DNA of 64,000 bases, taken from the NCBI RefSeq assembly GCF_024339125.1, contig NZ_CP101417.1, positions 3,545,001 through 3,609,000 on the forward strand, in the 5' to 3' direction. Within the stretch, counting starts at the first letter, position 1. Every line of letters begins with the position of its first letter. This document shows, in pieces, positions 29,631 through 40,775 of the stretch. This DNA comes from Xanthomonas hortorum. GTDB taxonomy: Bacteria; Pseudomonadota; Gammaproteobacteria; Xanthomonadales; Xanthomonadaceae. A program made the position numbers and the translations under genes. The notes beneath the pieces were generated by a model. That model searched no databases, was not told the DNA's origin, and worked only from the letters and a program-made list of their open reading frames with translations.

Positions 29631-29653
29631 CGTAGGAGCGGCCCTGGCCGCGA
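29631..29653. repeat. REP-type TAGGAGCGGC...GCCGCGA element
   Basis: The bases CGTAGGAGCGGCCCTGGCCGCGA match the TAGGAGCGGC-loop-GCCGCGA pattern of REP sequences I know from pseudomonads and xanthomonads. The GGCC core can form a hairpin. It sits in the convergent gap between truD and the smr gene. Confidence 0.6.
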
Positions 29654-29729
29654 GAGGCATGCCCGGTAACGCCTCACTTGGCGTAAGCGTCGGCCACGAC
29701 TCACATCAGCCGTTCGTCGCGCAATCGGC

Positions 29730-30269
29730 CTAACGCCGCGCCAACAACACCAACAACGCCCCCGTACCACCTTGCGTGGTCGGCGCCGAATGAAACGCCA
29801 GCACATCGTTGCGCTGGCGCAACAGACGGTCCATCAGGTTCTTCAGCACCGGCGCGCCGTTATCGGATTGCAGGCCTTTGCCGTGGATGATGCGCACGCA
29901 GCCATGTTCGTGCGCATGCGCATCGAGCAGGAACTGCCGCAACAACGATTCGGCCTGCGTTGCGGTGGCGCCATGCAGATCCAGTTCGTCCTGGATCGAG
30001 AACTGGCCGCGCTTGAGCCGCTGAAACAAGCGGGTGGGAAGATTCTCGCGCCGATAACTGGCGGTGTCGCCCGCCTCCAACGGCGCGCTGTCGCGCAGCA
30101 GACGTGCGAATTCGGTATGCGCTTCGGCGTCGTCGCGCTCGGCCATGCGCGCGCGCGGCTTCGGGCGCGGTTTGGCGTTGGCCGGGGGTGCGACTTCACG
30201 AATCGGCTTGACCGCGCCAATCGCTGCGCGGAACAACGCGCCGTCGTCTTCGTCTTCAGGATGCGACAT
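29730..30269 (-). CDS. Smr-domain endonuclease-like protein (SmrB type)
   Basis: The product is 179 residues from ATG 30269 (GTG 30275 also possible). The Smr domain is in the C-terminal half: 'QDELDLHGATATQAESLLRQFL' with the LDLHG motif, and 'VRIIHGKGLQS' with the HGKG motif. SmrB-like proteins cut mRNA at collided ribosomes in E. coli. The N-terminus is charged and proline-rich (KPRPKPRARM). It is inverted relative to neighbours, divergent from surE. Confidence 0.85.
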   Translation of the reverse strand: MSHPEDEDDGALFRAAIGAVKPIREVAPPANAKPRPKPRARMAERDDAEAHTEFARLLRDSAPLEAGDTASYRRENLPTRLFQRLKRGQFSIQDELDLHGATATQAESLLRQFLLDAHAHEHGCVRIIHGKGLQSDNGAPVLKNLMDRLLRQRNDVLAFHSAPTTQGGTGALLVLLARR

Positions 30270-30368
30270 GGTCACAGCGTAACGTGCCCAACCTCAGGTG
30301 CAAGCGAAGATCAAGCGCGAAGGCGAGGGACGCATCCGGTATCATGACCCGGTTTTCCGAGGAGTCCC

Positions 30369-31148
30369 ATGCGCGTACTGGTTAGCAACGACGACGGTGT
30401 CGACGCCCCCGGCATCCAGATTCTGGCCGAGGCGCTGCGGCGTGCCGGTCATGAAGTGATGGTGGTCGCCCCCGACCGCGACCGCTCCGGCGCCAGCAAT
30501 TCGCTGACGCTGGACGTGCCGATCCGCACCCGCCGCATCGACGCGCAGACCTGCGCGGTGGCCGGCACGCCGACTGACTGCGTGCATCTGGCGCTGACCG
30601 GCATGCTCGATTACGACCCGGACATCGTGGTTTCCGGCATCAATAACTCGGCCAATCTGGGCGACGACGTGATCTATTCGGGCACTGTGTCTGCCGCGAT
30701 GGAAGGCCGCTTTCTCGGCTTGCCCGCAGTGGCGGTCTCGTTGGTGACGCACAACCACGAAGCACATCACTATGAAACCGCCGCGCGCGCAGCGGTGGAG
30801 ATCGTGGCGCGGCTCAAATCCGATCCCTTGCCCGCCGACACCATTCTCAACGTCAACGTGCCGGATCTGGCCTGGTCGGATGTGCTCGGTTTCGAAGTCA
30901 CCCGGCTCGGCAACCGCCACCGTTCCGAGCCCTGCGTGCCGCAACGCGATCCGCGCGGCCGTACCGTGTACTGGATCGGCCCGGCCGGTCCCGAACAGGA
31001 CGCCGGCGCCGGCACCGACTTTCACGCCGTGCGCACCGGGCATATCTCGATCACCCCGATCCATGTCGACCTCACCCGCTATCAGGCGCTGGAAACCGTC
31101 GCCGGTTGGGTCGGTGGCTTGACTGCCGCACTGGACGCACCGGCATGA
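30369..31148 (+). CDS. surE: 5'/3'-nucleotidase, stationary-phase survival protein SurE
   Basis: The 259-residue phosphatase acts on nucleoside monophosphates. The metal site is visible in '[15 protein letters not shown]' (D8, D9) and '[27 protein letters not shown]'. A GAGGAG ribosome-binding site precedes ATG 30369. Its stop overlaps the pcm start (ATGA), the conserved surE-pcm pair. Both serve survival in stationary phase in E. coli. Confidence 0.97.
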   Translation: MRVLVSNDDGVDAPGIQILAEALRRAGHEVMVVAPDRDRSGASNSLTLDVPIRTRRIDAQTCAVAGTPTDCVHLALTGMLDYDPDIVVSGINNSANLGDDVIYSGTVSAAMEGRFLGLPAVAVSLVTHNHEAHHYETAARAAVEIVARLKSDPLPADTILNVNVPDLAWSDVLGFEVTRLGNRHRSEPCVPQRDPRGRTVYWIGPAGPEQDAGAGTDFHAVRTGHISITPIHVDLTRYQALETVAGWVGGLTAALDAPA

Positions 31149-31825
31149 CGCCGAGGCTGCGTCTGCTGCAACCGGAGTCGGTGGGGATCGGCATGACCTC
31201 GCAACGCGTGCGCGACCGGCTGGTCGAGCGCCTGCGCGAGGCCGGCATCCAGGACGAGGCCACGCTCAACGCGGTGCGTACCGTGCCGCGCCATCTGTTC
31301 ATCGACGAAGCGCTGGCCTCGCGCGCCTACGAAGACACCGCATTGCCGATCGGCCACGGCCAGACCATCTCGCAGCCCTGGGTGGTCGCGCGCATGACCG
31401 AGGCGGTGCTGCAGGTTGCGCCGACAAAAGTGCTGGAAGTGGGCACCGGCTCCGGCTATCAGGGCGCGATCCTGGCCGCGCTGGGCCTGGAGGTCTACAC
31501 CGTCGAGCGCATCGGCGACCTGCTACGGCAGGCGCGCAAGCGCTTCCGCCATCTGGGCATGAACGTGCGCAGCAAGCACGACGACGGCCGCATCGGCTGG
31601 CCCGAACACGGCCCCTACGACGCTATCGTGGTGACGGCTGCCGCGCCGGCGCTGGTCGATGCGCTGGTCGATCAATTGGCGGTCGGCGGGAGGCTGGTCG
31701 CACCGGTCGGTGGCGCGTCCTCGCAGTCCCTAGTGCAACTCACACGTGGTGCCGATGGCGCGATCGAACAGCAGGTTCTGGCGCCGGTCACGTTCGTCCC
31801 GCTGTTGTCGGGCATGCTGGATTGA
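31145..31825 (+). CDS. pcm: Protein-L-isoaspartate O-methyltransferase
   Basis: The 226-residue enzyme repairs isoaspartyl residues using SAM. Landmarks are '[40 protein letters not shown]', SAM-binding '[18 protein letters not shown]' and '[32 protein letters not shown]'. It starts at ATG 31145 within the surE stop. A DedA/YqaA-like membrane gene and nlpD follow closely, giving a four-gene run. Confidence 0.96.
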   Translation: MTPRLRLLQPESVGIGMTSQRVRDRLVERLREAGIQDEATLNAVRTVPRHLFIDEALASRAYEDTALPIGHGQTISQPWVVARMTEAVLQVAPTKVLEVGTGSGYQGAILAALGLEVYTVERIGDLLRQARKRFRHLGMNVRSKHDDGRIGWPEHGPYDAIVVTAAAPALVDALVDQLAVGGRLVAPVGGASSQSLVQLTRGADGAIEQQVLAPVTFVPLLSGMLD

Positions 31826-31843
31826 ATCCATGAGAGTTCCTCG

Positions 31844-32458
31844 ATGAAGATCTTCGGGCCGTTGTACGACGTGGCCATTCGTTGGTCGCGCAATCGGCGC
31901 GCACCCGCGCTGCTGACCGGCCTCAGTTTCGTGGAGGGCTTCATCTTCCCGGTGCCGCCGGAGGTGATGCTGGCGCCGATGTCGCTGGCCGAGCCCAAGC
32001 GTGCGTTGTGGTTCGCCACCTTGAGCCTGATCGGCTCGGTGTGCGGCGCGCTGGTCGGCTATCTGCTCGGCCATTTCGCCTTTGCCGCATTGCAGCCGGT
32101 GATCGAATGGCTGGGCTGGAGCGTGAAGATCCAGGCGCAGATCGAGATGCTGCGCGCGCTGGTGGCCGAGTCGCCGTGGAAGGCCTTCTGGGCGCTGGTG
32201 CTGGTGGGTTTCACCCCGATTCCGTTGAAGATCTTTACCTGGGCCTCGGGCGTGGTCGGTGTGCCGATCCTGCCCTTCATCGCCAGCATGCTGGTGGGGC
32301 GCGGCAAGCGCGTGTATCTGGTGGCCGGCGCGATCCGGTTGGGTGGCGCACGCGCCGAAGCAGCGTTGCATCGCTGGATCGAGCCGCTGGGCTGGGTGGC
32401 CATGGCTGTCCTGGCTGCGGGAGCAGGGTGGTTGGTGTGGAAGACAATGAACGGATGA
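31844..32458 (+). CDS. YqaA-like VTT/SNARE-associated inner membrane protein
   Basis: The 204-residue protein has about four hydrophobic helices and the VTT-family features 'GLSFVEGFIFPVPPEVMLAPMSL' and 'FWALVLVGFTPIPLKIFTWASGVVGVPILPFIASMLVGRGKRVY'. It belongs to the YqaA branch of the DedA superfamily, whose members act in lipid or ion homeostasis. It lies 18 bases after pcm and overlaps the nlpD start by four bases, so it is probably in the same operon. Confidence 0.85.
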   Translation: MKIFGPLYDVAIRWSRNRRAPALLTGLSFVEGFIFPVPPEVMLAPMSLAEPKRALWFATLSLIGSVCGALVGYLLGHFAFAALQPVIEWLGWSVKIQAQIEMLRALVAESPWKAFWALVLVGFTPIPLKIFTWASGVVGVPILPFIASMLVGRGKRVYLVAGAIRLGGARAEAALHRWIEPLGWVAMAVLAAGAGWLVWKTMNG

Positions 32459-33231
32459 GCACGTTGCAGATGAATTCGGTACGTAAGACAGCAGTCATGC
32501 TCGTGGTCGCCATCGGGCTCACCGCCTGCAGCAGCGCCACGGTGGTGCGTTCGTCCGGCACCGGCGGTGGTTCGTCATCCTCTCGTCCGTCCGCGGCTGC
32601 GCGTGCGTCGGTGCCGCGCCCAGGTGCGACCGTCACCGTCCAGCGCGGCGACACGCTGTACGCCATTTCGCGCCGGACCAATATCACTGCGCCGGATCTG
32701 GCCGCCTGGAACGGGCTGTCTTCACCGAACACCATCTATCCCGGCCAGACGCTCAAGCTGTATCCGGGTAGTGCCAGCAGGCCGGGCAGCAGCACCTCGA
32801 CGGCCGGCACGGTGGTTCCGCCGCGGCCGACTGCACCGATCGCTGCGCCTGTCAGTAGTGGATTCCAATGGCGCTGGCCGGCTGATGGCGTGGTGGTCGG
32901 CACCTTCGTCGCTGGCGAGACCACCAAGCAGGGCGTAGATATCGCCGGTGCCAGCGGGCAGGCGGTACGTGCCGCTGCCGATGGCGTGGTGGTGTATTCC
33001 GGCGCCGGCCTGGTCGGCTATGGCGAGCTGATCATCATCAAACACAATGATCAGTGGCTGTCTGCCTATGGGCACAACCGCAAGCGCCTGCTCAACGAAG
33101 GCCAGAGCGTCAAGGCCGGCCAGCAGATCGCGGAGATGGGCCGCAGCGGTGCCGCCCGCGACATGCTGCACTTCGAAATTCGCTACAACGGCAAGCCGGT
33201 CGATCCGCTGCTGTACTTGCCGAAGAAGTGA
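32455..33231 (+). CDS. nlpD: NlpD-like lipoprotein with LysM and M23 domains
   Basis: The 258-residue lipoprotein has a signal peptide with lipobox LTAC (lipidated Cys near residue 25). A serine-rich linker follows, then a LysM domain ('VTVQRGDTLYAISRRTNITAPDLAAWNGLSSPNTIYPGQTLKL', about residues 60-103) and a C-terminal M23 domain (from about 150). The M23 catalytic ligands look incomplete ('GVDIAGASGQAVRAAADGVV', 'HFEIRYNG'), as expected for NlpD, which activates amidase AmiC rather than cutting peptidoglycan. rpoS, which usually follows nlpD, is absent from this position. Confidence 0.9.
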   Translation: MSTLQMNSVRKTAVMLVVAIGLTACSSATVVRSSGTGGGSSSSRPSAAARASVPRPGATVTVQRGDTLYAISRRTNITAPDLAAWNGLSSPNTIYPGQTLKLYPGSASRPGSSTSTAGTVVPPRPTAPIAAPVSSGFQWRWPADGVVVGTFVAGETTKQGVDIAGASGQAVRAAADGVVVYSGAGLVGYGELIIIKHNDQWLSAYGHNRKRLLNEGQSVKAGQQIAEMGRSGAARDMLHFEIRYNGKPVDPLLYLPKK

Positions 33232-33399
33232 TTCGGGAGTGGTGATTCGGGATTCGCAACGGCAACGGCGCTGAGCTGATAGTGCTGCGTGGAAGGCACT
33301 TTCTAGCGGCCGGGAAATGGTTTGAGGCGTCGCGGCCGCTGTTCGCCTGAGAGCGAAACCTGCTCCAGCCCGCGTTTACGAAACCCCAATCCCGACTCC
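33232..33399. repeat. GATTCGGGA-type repeat in the nlpD/Mth938 gap
   Basis: The convergent gap holds GATTCGGGAGTGGTGATTCGGGATTC-like bases at its left and an inverted form (CCAATCCCGACTCCCTAATCCCGGCC) at its right end. The word matches the one after the YdcF-like gene near 17340. The two ends can pair partly. No gene is visible. Confidence 0.5.
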
Positions 33400-33780
33400 C
33401 TAATCCCGGCCTTCCAGAATCATCGCCAACGCCACCCGGCGGCCTTCGCTGGCCAGCACGTTATACGTGCGCGCCGCGGCCGCATTGGTCATCGCTTCCA
33501 GCCCGATGCCGCGCGTCAGGCAGGCCGCCAGGACATCGGTGGTCGGAAACTGCTGGCGCTCGCCGGTGCCCAGCAGGATCACCGCCGGGGCCAGCGCCAG
33601 CACCGCGTCCATATGCCCGGACCGGAGCTGTTCCAGGCTGGGCACCGGCCAGCGTTCGACCAGTTCGTCGGGCATCAGGATGAAGCTCTGCTGCAAGATG
33701 CGCTCGTTCACCTTGGCGTGGCGGCCATCGGCCGCGCGCAGCGCATAGGTGTAGTCGGGATGTTCCTGGCTTAAAGGCAT
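33400..33780 (-). CDS. Mth938-like (DUF498/NDUFAF3 family) protein
   Basis: The 126-residue protein matches the small Mth938 fold family: 'NERILQQSFILMPDELVERWPVPSLEQL', 'VILLGTGERQQFPTTDVLAACLTRGIGLEAMTNAAAARTYNVLASEGRRVALAMIL'. Relatives include the mitochondrial complex I assembly factor NDUFAF3, but the bacterial role is unclear. It is 15 bases downstream of yhbY on the same strand. Confidence 0.85.
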   Translation of the reverse strand: MPLSQEHPDYTYALRAADGRHAKVNERILQQSFILMPDELVERWPVPSLEQLRSGHMDAVLALAPAVILLGTGERQQFPTTDVLAACLTRGIGLEAMTNAAAARTYNVLASEGRRVALAMILEGRD

Positions 33781-33795
33781 AACGAACTCGTCGGG

Positions 33796-34101
33796 TCAGC
33801 CGCGCGGCAACACGATCTGACGCTTTTCCTTGCTGGGGCGGTAAAGAATGGCGACATGGCCGATCCGCTGCACCAGCGCGCTGCCGGTCTTCTGGGTAAT
33901 GTCGGCAATCATGGCGTCGCGGGCCTCGCGATCCTCCGATGCCACCTTCACCTTGATCAGTTCGTGGCGCTCGAGCACTTCCTCGAGTTCGGCCAGAAAT
34001 GCAGGCGTGACCCCTTTGCCGCCGGTTTGCAGCAGTGCTTTGAGATCGTGGGCCTGGCCGCGCAGGAAACGGTTCTGGGCGGAGGTGAGAACAATGGACA
34101 T
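33796..34101 (-). CDS. yhbY: CRS1-YhbY RNA-binding protein (ribosome assembly)
   Basis: The 101-residue protein shows the YhbY fold: 'LRGQAHDLKALLQTGGKGVTPAFLAELEEVLERHELIKVKV' and the GxxG-bearing region 'GSALVQRIGHVAILYRPS'. YhbY binds pre-50S ribosomal particles in E. coli. It is divergent from rlmE, which modifies 23S rRNA; this yhbY/rlmE/ftsH arrangement is conserved in Gammaproteobacteria. Confidence 0.93.
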   Translation of the reverse strand: MSIVLTSAQNRFLRGQAHDLKALLQTGGKGVTPAFLAELEEVLERHELIKVKVASEDREARDAMIADITQKTGSALVQRIGHVAILYRPSKEKRQIVLPRG

Positions 34102-34166
34102 GCAGGATCAAAGGGAAGCAAAGGGTGTTCAGGGTATCATGGCGACCCGTTCGGACCCCTTTGCCA

Positions 34167-34799
34167 ATGCCCTCCCGCAGTAAAAGCAGCCAGCGCTGGC
34201 TCAAGGAACACTTCGCCGACCCTTACGTGAAGAAGGCTCAGGCCGAAGGCATGCGCTCGCGCGCTGCCTACAAGCTGGAGGAATTGCTCCAGCGCGACCG
34301 CCTGCTCAAGCCGGACATGGTGGTGGTCGATTTGGGCGCCGCGCCCGGCGGCTGGTGCCAGCAGGTGCGCAGGTCGCTCGGCGACACCGGCCGGGTACTG
34401 GCGCTGGACATCCTGGAGATGCCCCCGCTGGCCGGGGTGGAGTTCCTTCATGGCGACTTCAGGGAACAAGCCGTCCTATCGGAATTCGAAGCGATGTTGG
34501 GCGATGTGCCGGTGGACCTTGTTCTGTCCGATATGGCCCCCAATAAGAGTGGCATGGATGCGGTCGACCAACCGCGGATGATGCACCTGGCAGAACTGGC
34601 GATGGAATTTGCCGACAACCACCTCAAGACGGGTGGGGCATTTTTGATCAAGCTGTTCCAGGGTGTTGGATCCGACGACTACATTCGCGAGCTTCGCCGC
34701 CGCTATGAGAAGGTGACGATTCGCAAACCGGCGGCCTCGCGCAAGCGCTCCCCGGAAGTTTATGCGCTCGGTCAGGGCAAGCGTGCCCAGATCAAGTAA
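34167..34799 (+). CDS. rlmE: 23S rRNA (uridine(2552)-2'-O)-methyltransferase
   Basis: The 210-residue enzyme has the RrmJ/FtsJ features 'RSRAAYKLEELLQRDRLLKPDMVVVDLGAAPGGWCQQVRR' (catalytic K in the AAYKL segment and SAM-binding loop), 'LVLSDMAPNKSGMDAVDQPRMMHL' with the catalytic D, and 'GGAFLIKLFQG' with the catalytic K. It methylates U2552 in the ribosomal A loop. I chose ATG 34167, where the basic N-terminus MPSRSKSSQRWL begins. ftsH follows after 55 bases. Confidence 0.95.
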   Translation: MPSRSKSSQRWLKEHFADPYVKKAQAEGMRSRAAYKLEELLQRDRLLKPDMVVVDLGAAPGGWCQQVRRSLGDTGRVLALDILEMPPLAGVEFLHGDFREQAVLSEFEAMLGDVPVDLVLSDMAPNKSGMDAVDQPRMMHLAELAMEFADNHLKTGGAFLIKLFQGVGSDDYIRELRRRYEKVTIRKPAASRKRSPEVYALGQGKRAQIK

Positions 34800-34854
34800 G
34801 CTGCCAATGACCACCGTGTTTCAAGAATTTGAAGAGTAGAGGGCACCGGAGCCA

Positions 34855-36801
34855 ATGAGGATGAACGACTTGACCAAGAATCTGCTGCTGTGGGTGGTCG
34901 TCGCGGTTGTGCTGATGGTCGTCTTCCAGAGCTTTTCGCCGCGGATGGCAGGCGGCGTCGGCCCCGACTCGATCACCTACACCCAGTTCCTGAAGGAAGT
35001 GGACTCCGGTCGCGTCAAGTCGGTGGACTACACCGATGAGACCAACCTGGCCGTCAACGCGATCCGCTTCAAGCGCACCGACGGCAGCGAAGCCACCGTG
35101 TATGGTCCGCGCGACGACAAGCTGGTCGACGTGCTGTACAGCAAGAACATCGAAATGACCCGCCAGAAGCCCTCTACCGGGCCTGGGTTCTGGTCGTTGG
35201 TGCTCAACTTCCTGCCGGTCATCCTGATCATCGGCTTCTGGCTGTTCATCATGCGCCAGATGCAAGGCGGTGGCGGCGGTGCCAAGGGTGCGATGAGCTT
35301 TGGCAAATCGCGCGCCAAGTTGCAGGGCGAGGACCAGGTCAAGATCACCTTTGCCGACGTTGCCGGTTGCGACGAGGCCAAGGAAGAAGTCAGCGAGCTG
35401 GTCGACTTCCTGCGCGACCCGACCAAGTTCACCAAGCTGGGCGGCAAGATTCCGCGCGGCGTGTTGATGGTCGGCCCGCCGGGTACCGGCAAGACGCTGC
35501 TGGCCCGCGCGATCGCCGGCGAAGCCAAGGTGCCGTTCTTCAGCATCTCCGGTTCGGACTTTGTCGAAATGTTTGTCGGCGTCGGCGCAAGCCGTGTTCG
35601 CGACATGTTCGAGCAGGCCAAGAAGCACGCGCCGTGCATCATCTTCATCGACGAAATCGATGCGGTGGGCCGTCATCGCGGTGCCGGTCTCGGCGGCGGG
35701 CATGACGAGCGCGAGCAGACCTTGAACCAGCTGCTGGTCGAAATGGACGGCTTTGAAGGCGGCGAAGGCGTGATCGTGATCGCGGCCACCAACCGTCCCG
35801 ACGTGCTGGATCCGGCGCTGCTGCGTCCGGGCCGTTTCGATCGCCAGGTCGTGGTCGGGTTGCCGGACGTCAAGGGTCGCGAGCAGATCCTGCGTGTGCA
35901 CATGCGCAAGCTGCCATTGGCCGACGACGTGGTGCCGATGGTCATCGCACGCGGTACGCCGGGTTTCTCGGGCGCCGATCTGGCCAACCTGTGTAATGAA
36001 GCGGCGTTGTTTGCGGCGCGCGGTAGCGAGAAGGAAGTCCGCATGGACCACTTCGACCGTGCCCGCGACAAGATCCTGATGGGTGCCGAGCGCCGCTCGA
36101 TGGCCATGAGCGAGGACGAGAAGACGCTGACCGCGTACCACGAAGCTGGCCATGCCATCGTCGGCCGTCTGGTGCCGGAACATGACCCGGTTTACAAGGT
36201 CACCATCATTCCGCGTGGTCGCGCCCTCGGCGTGACGATGTATCTGCCGGAAGGCGACCGTTATTCGATGAACCGGGTGGCGATCGAATCCCAGCTGTGC
36301 TCGCTGTATGGCGGCCGTGTTGCCGAGGAGTTGATCTTCGGCGGCGACAAGGTCACCACCGGTGCCTCCAATGACATCGAGCGTGCGACCAAGATGGCGC
36401 GCAACATGGTCACCAAGTGGGGCTTGTCCGACGAGCTCGGCCCGGTGGCCTATGGGGAGGAAGAAGACGAGGTGTTCCTGGGCCGTTCGGTAACCCAGCA
36501 CAAGAACGTCTCCGACGAAACCGCGCGCATGATCGACGAAGTGGTGCGGTCGATCCTGGACAAGGCCTACAGCAAGACCAAGGCGATCCTCACCGAGAAC
36601 CTGGACAAGCTGCATGCGATGTCGCAGTTGTTGTTGCAGTACGAAACCATCGACGTGCCGCAGATCGACGCCATCATGGAAGGTCGTGAGCCGCCGCCGC
36701 CGGCCGGTTGGGCCAAATCCGACAAGGACGGTGGCAACAACAACGACAAGGGCAGCCCGCGTCCGTTGCCGCCGATTGCCGGGCCAGCCGAGCAGCTGTA
36801 A
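34855..36801 (+). CDS. ftsH: ATP-dependent membrane zinc metalloprotease FtsH
   Basis: The 648-residue protein has two membrane segments (about residues 8-25 and 108-127) with a periplasmic domain between. The AAA module has Walker A GPPGTGKT at 207-214, Walker B '[12 protein letters not shown]' and SRH '[13 protein letters not shown]'. The peptidase domain has the zinc motif HEAGH at 429-433. FtsH forms hexamers that degrade membrane proteins, LpxC and the heat shock sigma factor in E. coli. The glycine-rich stretch ([12 protein letters not shown]) before the AAA domain is normal. A 12-base-stem hairpin follows. Confidence 0.98.
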   Translation: MRMNDLTKNLLLWVVVAVVLMVVFQSFSPRMAGGVGPDSITYTQFLKEVDSGRVKSVDYTDETNLAVNAIRFKRTDGSEATVYGPRDDKLVDVLYSKNIEMTRQKPSTGPGFWSLVLNFLPVILIIGFWLFIMRQMQGGGGGAKGAMSFGKSRAKLQGEDQVKITFADVAGCDEAKEEVSELVDFLRDPTKFTKLGGKIPRGVLMVGPPGTGKTLLARAIAGEAKVPFFSISGSDFVEMFVGVGASRVRDMFEQAKKHAPCIIFIDEIDAVGRHRGAGLGGGHDEREQTLNQLLVEMDGFEGGEGVIVIAATNRPDVLDPALLRPGRFDRQVVVGLPDVKGREQILRVHMRKLPLADDVVPMVIARGTPGFSGADLANLCNEAALFAARGSEKEVRMDHFDRARDKILMGAERRSMAMSEDEKTLTAYHEAGHAIVGRLVPEHDPVYKVTIIPRGRALGVTMYLPEGDRYSMNRVAIESQLCSLYGGRVAEELIFGGDKVTTGASNDIERATKMARNMVTKWGLSDELGPVAYGEEEDEVFLGRSVTQHKNVSDETARMIDEVVRSILDKAYSKTKAILTENLDKLHAMSQLLLQYETIDVPQIDAIMEGREPPPPAGWAKSDKDGGNNNDKGSPRPLPPIAGPAEQL

Positions 36802-36830
36802 CTACGCATCGGTCAGCTGCAGCAGCATCC

Positions 36831-36862
36831 ATCAAGGCCGGGGAGCGATTCCCGGCCTTGAT
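36831..36862 (+). terminator. Hairpin after ftsH
   Basis: ATCAAGGCCGGG (36831-36842) pairs perfectly with 36851-36862 across an eight-base loop. Only a short T-run (GCGTTT) follows. It lies 30 bases after the ftsH stop and may separate ftsH from folP. Confidence 0.6.
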
Positions 36863-37008
36863 GCGTTTGGACGCTGACCAACGCAGCTCCCGGCCTCGGT
36901 CATTTGGCGGCCTCGGTTGATAATGCATTCGGCAGATCGCAAAACACGCGCGCCACGGCAGTGCGCACCGATCGCCACCCATCGCAACCGCTCCAGGAGA
37001 ACCCCACG

Positions 37009-37911
37009 ATGTTCGACACCGCCCTCAAGCTGGATTGCGCCGGTCGCATCCTGCGACTGGATGCGCCGCAGGTGATGGGCATCGTCAATGTCACGCCCGA
37101 TTCGTTTTCCGACGGTGGCCAGCACGCCACCTGCGAGGCCGCCATCGCACACGGCCTGCGTCTGGTTGAGGAGGGCGCTGCGGTGCTGGATATCGGTGGC
37201 GAATCCACCCGTCCTGGCGCGACGCCGGTCGCGCTGGAAGAAGAGCTGCAGCGCGTGATTCCGGTGATCGACGCATTGGCGCGCCAAACCAGCGTGCCGA
37301 TCAGTGTGGATACCTTCAAACCGGAGGTGATGCGCGCGGCTGTCGCGGCCGGCGCCGGCATGATCAACGACGTGCACGCGCTACGCTCACCTGGTGCGCT
37401 GGACGCGGTAGCCGAATTGCGCGTGCCGGTGGTGCTGATGCACGCACGCAGCGCACCGCATGCCATGCAGGACGCGCCGCACTACGACGACGTGGTGGCC
37501 GAGGTGCACCGCTTTCTGGCCGAGCGCATCTTCGCGGCCGAAATGGCCGGCATCGACAAGCGCCGGTTGATCCTCGACCCCGGCTTCGGCTTCGACAAGA
37601 CCACCACACATAACCTCACCGTGCTGGCACAGCTGCAGCGCCTGCAGGAATTCGGCCTGCCGGTGCTGGCAGGGCTGTCGCGCAAGCGCAGCATCGGCGA
37701 GTTGACCGGCCGCGAGATTGCCGCAGACCGCGTATACGGTTCGATCGCCGCGCATCTGATTGCCGCGCAGCACGGTGCCCTGTTGCTGCGCGTGCACGAT
37801 GTGGCCGCGACCGTGGATGCCTTGAAGGTGTGGAGCGCGATGTCGGCGATTCCCGTGCCGCGCGTGAGCGCGCCTGCGGTACCGACCATCCGTTGGCCGG
37901 ACGAGGACTGA
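37009..37911 (+). CDS. folP: Dihydropteroate synthase
   Basis: The 300-residue enzyme makes dihydropteroate for folate, and is the sulfonamide target. Motifs are '[18 protein letters not shown]', '[16 protein letters not shown]', 'INDVHAL' and '[17 protein letters not shown]'. ATG 37009 follows an AGGAG site. The stop overlaps the miaA start by one base (TGATG). The C-terminal tail (after about residue 275) is longer than in E. coli. Confidence 0.96.
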   Translation: MFDTALKLDCAGRILRLDAPQVMGIVNVTPDSFSDGGQHATCEAAIAHGLRLVEEGAAVLDIGGESTRPGATPVALEEELQRVIPVIDALARQTSVPISVDTFKPEVMRAAVAAGAGMINDVHALRSPGALDAVAELRVPVVLMHARSAPHAMQDAPHYDDVVAEVHRFLAERIFAAEMAGIDKRRLILDPGFGFDKTTTHNLTVLAQLQRLQEFGLPVLAGLSRKRSIGELTGREIAADRVYGSIAAHLIAAQHGALLLRVHDVAATVDALKVWSAMSAIPVPRVSAPAVPTIRWPDED

Positions 37912-38894
37912 TGCCGGCCGACCGACGCCCGCTCGCGATCGCGTTGATGGGCCCGACCGCCAGCGGCAAGACCGCGCTGGCACTGGAAGCGGCGCAGCGC
38001 TGGAATGGCGAGATCGTCAGCGTCGATTCGGCGTTGGTGTATCGCGGCTTGGAGATCGGTGCGGCCAAGCCGGATGCCGCCATGCGTGCAGCCGTGCCGC
38101 ACCACCTGCTCGACCTGCGAGATCCCTGGCAGATCTATTCCGCAGCGGAGTTCGCCAGCGATGCGCGGCAGGCGATCGAGGACATCGTGGCGCGCGGCAA
38201 GCTGCCGATTCTCGCTGGTGGCACCGGGCTGTACTTTCGCGCCTTGCTGGAAGGGCTGTCGCAGCTGCCCGAAGCCGATCCGCAGGTTCGCCTGACCATC
38301 GCAGCCGAAGCCGAACAACTCGGCTGGGCCGCGCTGCATACACAACTGGCGCAGGTCGATCCGATTGCGGCTGCGCGTATCCACAGCACCGATCCGCAGC
38401 GTATCCAGCGGGCGTTGGAGGTCTACCGTATCAGCGGCAGGCCGATCAGTTACTGGCAGGCGCTACCGCCAGGCCCGCGCCTGCCGGTGCGGGTGTTGAA
38501 GGTGGTGCTAGCGCCGCGCGAGCGCGCAGTGCTGCATGCGCGGATCGAACAGCGACTGGACGCCATGCTGGCGCAGGATTTTCTGGCCGAAGTGGAGTGC
38601 CTGCGCGCGCTGCCGCAACTGCACGCGGTTGCCGCGCAGCTGGATCTGCCTGCGATCCGCGCGGTCGGTTATCGCCAGGCCTGGGAGTATCTGGATGGCG
38701 CCGGCAGCCTGGCGCAGTTCCGCGAAAAAGCCATCCATGCGACGCGTCAACTGGCCAAGCGGCAACTGACCTGGCTGCGTGGCGAGCTCGACGCGCGCTG
38801 GTTCGATCCGGAGCGTGACCGCCATCAATTGGAGGCCGCACTTGTCGGCTTCCTCGCTCATTGTCCCGCTGTGCCGCAGGCTTCAGGCGTGTAA
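37911..38894 (+). CDS. miaA: tRNA dimethylallyltransferase
   Basis: The 327-residue enzyme adds a dimethylallyl group to A37 of tRNAs reading UNN codons. The P-loop '[20 protein letters not shown]' (GPTASGKT about residues 14-21) and '[22 protein letters not shown]' are diagnostic, with '[12 protein letters not shown]' later. It starts one base into the folP stop. hfq follows 77 bases later, the classical miaA-hfq-hflX order. Confidence 0.97.
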   Translation: MPADRRPLAIALMGPTASGKTALALEAAQRWNGEIVSVDSALVYRGLEIGAAKPDAAMRAAVPHHLLDLRDPWQIYSAAEFASDARQAIEDIVARGKLPILAGGTGLYFRALLEGLSQLPEADPQVRLTIAAEAEQLGWAALHTQLAQVDPIAAARIHSTDPQRIQRALEVYRISGRPISYWQALPPGPRLPVRVLKVVLAPRERAVLHARIEQRLDAMLAQDFLAEVECLRALPQLHAVAAQLDLPAIRAVGYRQAWEYLDGAGSLAQFREKAIHATRQLAKRQLTWLRGELDARWFDPERDRHQLEAALVGFLAHCPAVPQASGV

Positions 38895-38971
38895 CATCCC
38901 GTTTCCGGGGCCGGCTGGGGATGGCAGGTGTCGACCGGGACAATAAGAACAATAATGAAGAGGAGTTTTCG

Positions 38972-39250
38972 ATGGCTAAGGGGCAATCTTTACAGGATCC
39001 ATTCCTCAACGCGCTGCGGCGCGAGCGGGTGCCGGTCTCTGTGTATCTGGTCAACGGCATCAAGCTGCAGGGCACGATCGAGTCGTTCGATCAGTTCGTG
39101 GTGCTACTGCGCAACACCGTGAGTCAGATGGTTTACAAGCACGCCATCTCCACGGTTGTGCCGGCGCGCAATGTGCGCGTGGGACCGGGCGGTGGTTATG
39201 TGCAACCCAATGAAGGCAACCAGGCGGAAGATGACGACGTCGAGCAGTAA
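38972..39250 (+). CDS. hfq: RNA chaperone Hfq
   Basis: The 92-residue protein has the Sm1 and Sm2 motifs ('[42 protein letters not shown]' and '[17 protein letters not shown]'). It forms a hexameric ring that pairs sRNAs with mRNAs. The C-terminal tail is short and acidic (DDDVEQ), unlike the long tail of E. coli. A GAGGAG site precedes ATG 38972. Confidence 0.97.
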   Translation: MAKGQSLQDPFLNALRRERVPVSVYLVNGIKLQGTIESFDQFVVLLRNTVSQMVYKHAISTVVPARNVRVGPGGGYVQPNEGNQAEDDDVEQ

Positions 39251-39261
39251 TGGAGTAGTGC

Positions 39262-40581
<1,320 letters not shown>

Positions 40582-40587
40582 TCGGCA

Positions 40588-40617
40588 CTGCACAGTCGGG
40601 TTGGCTCGACTGTGCAG
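40588..40617 (+). terminator. Hairpin directly after hflX
   Basis: CTGCACAGTCG (40588-40598) is perfectly complementary to CGACTGTGCAG (40607-40617) across an eight-base loop. No T-run follows, so it may be a weak or Rho-assisted terminator or an operator-like palindrome. It is seven bases after the hflX stop. Confidence 0.45.
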
Positions 40618-40775
40618 AACGCCCGAGTCGATCCAGCGCGGGTCGAGCAGTACGCCTGCCTTGCGCATATCGCCACTGAACCTCTGCCACGCCGTGGCTG
40701 TCCCGTTCTGCAGCCGCCGCAGACAGATGGGACGAATTGGGCTAAAACGTTCGCTGCCTCTTTATTCCCTTGCCT

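Noticed and set aside
34792..36615. 607-codon minus-strand frame opposite ftsH
   Set aside because: Antisense shadow of a fully conserved gene.
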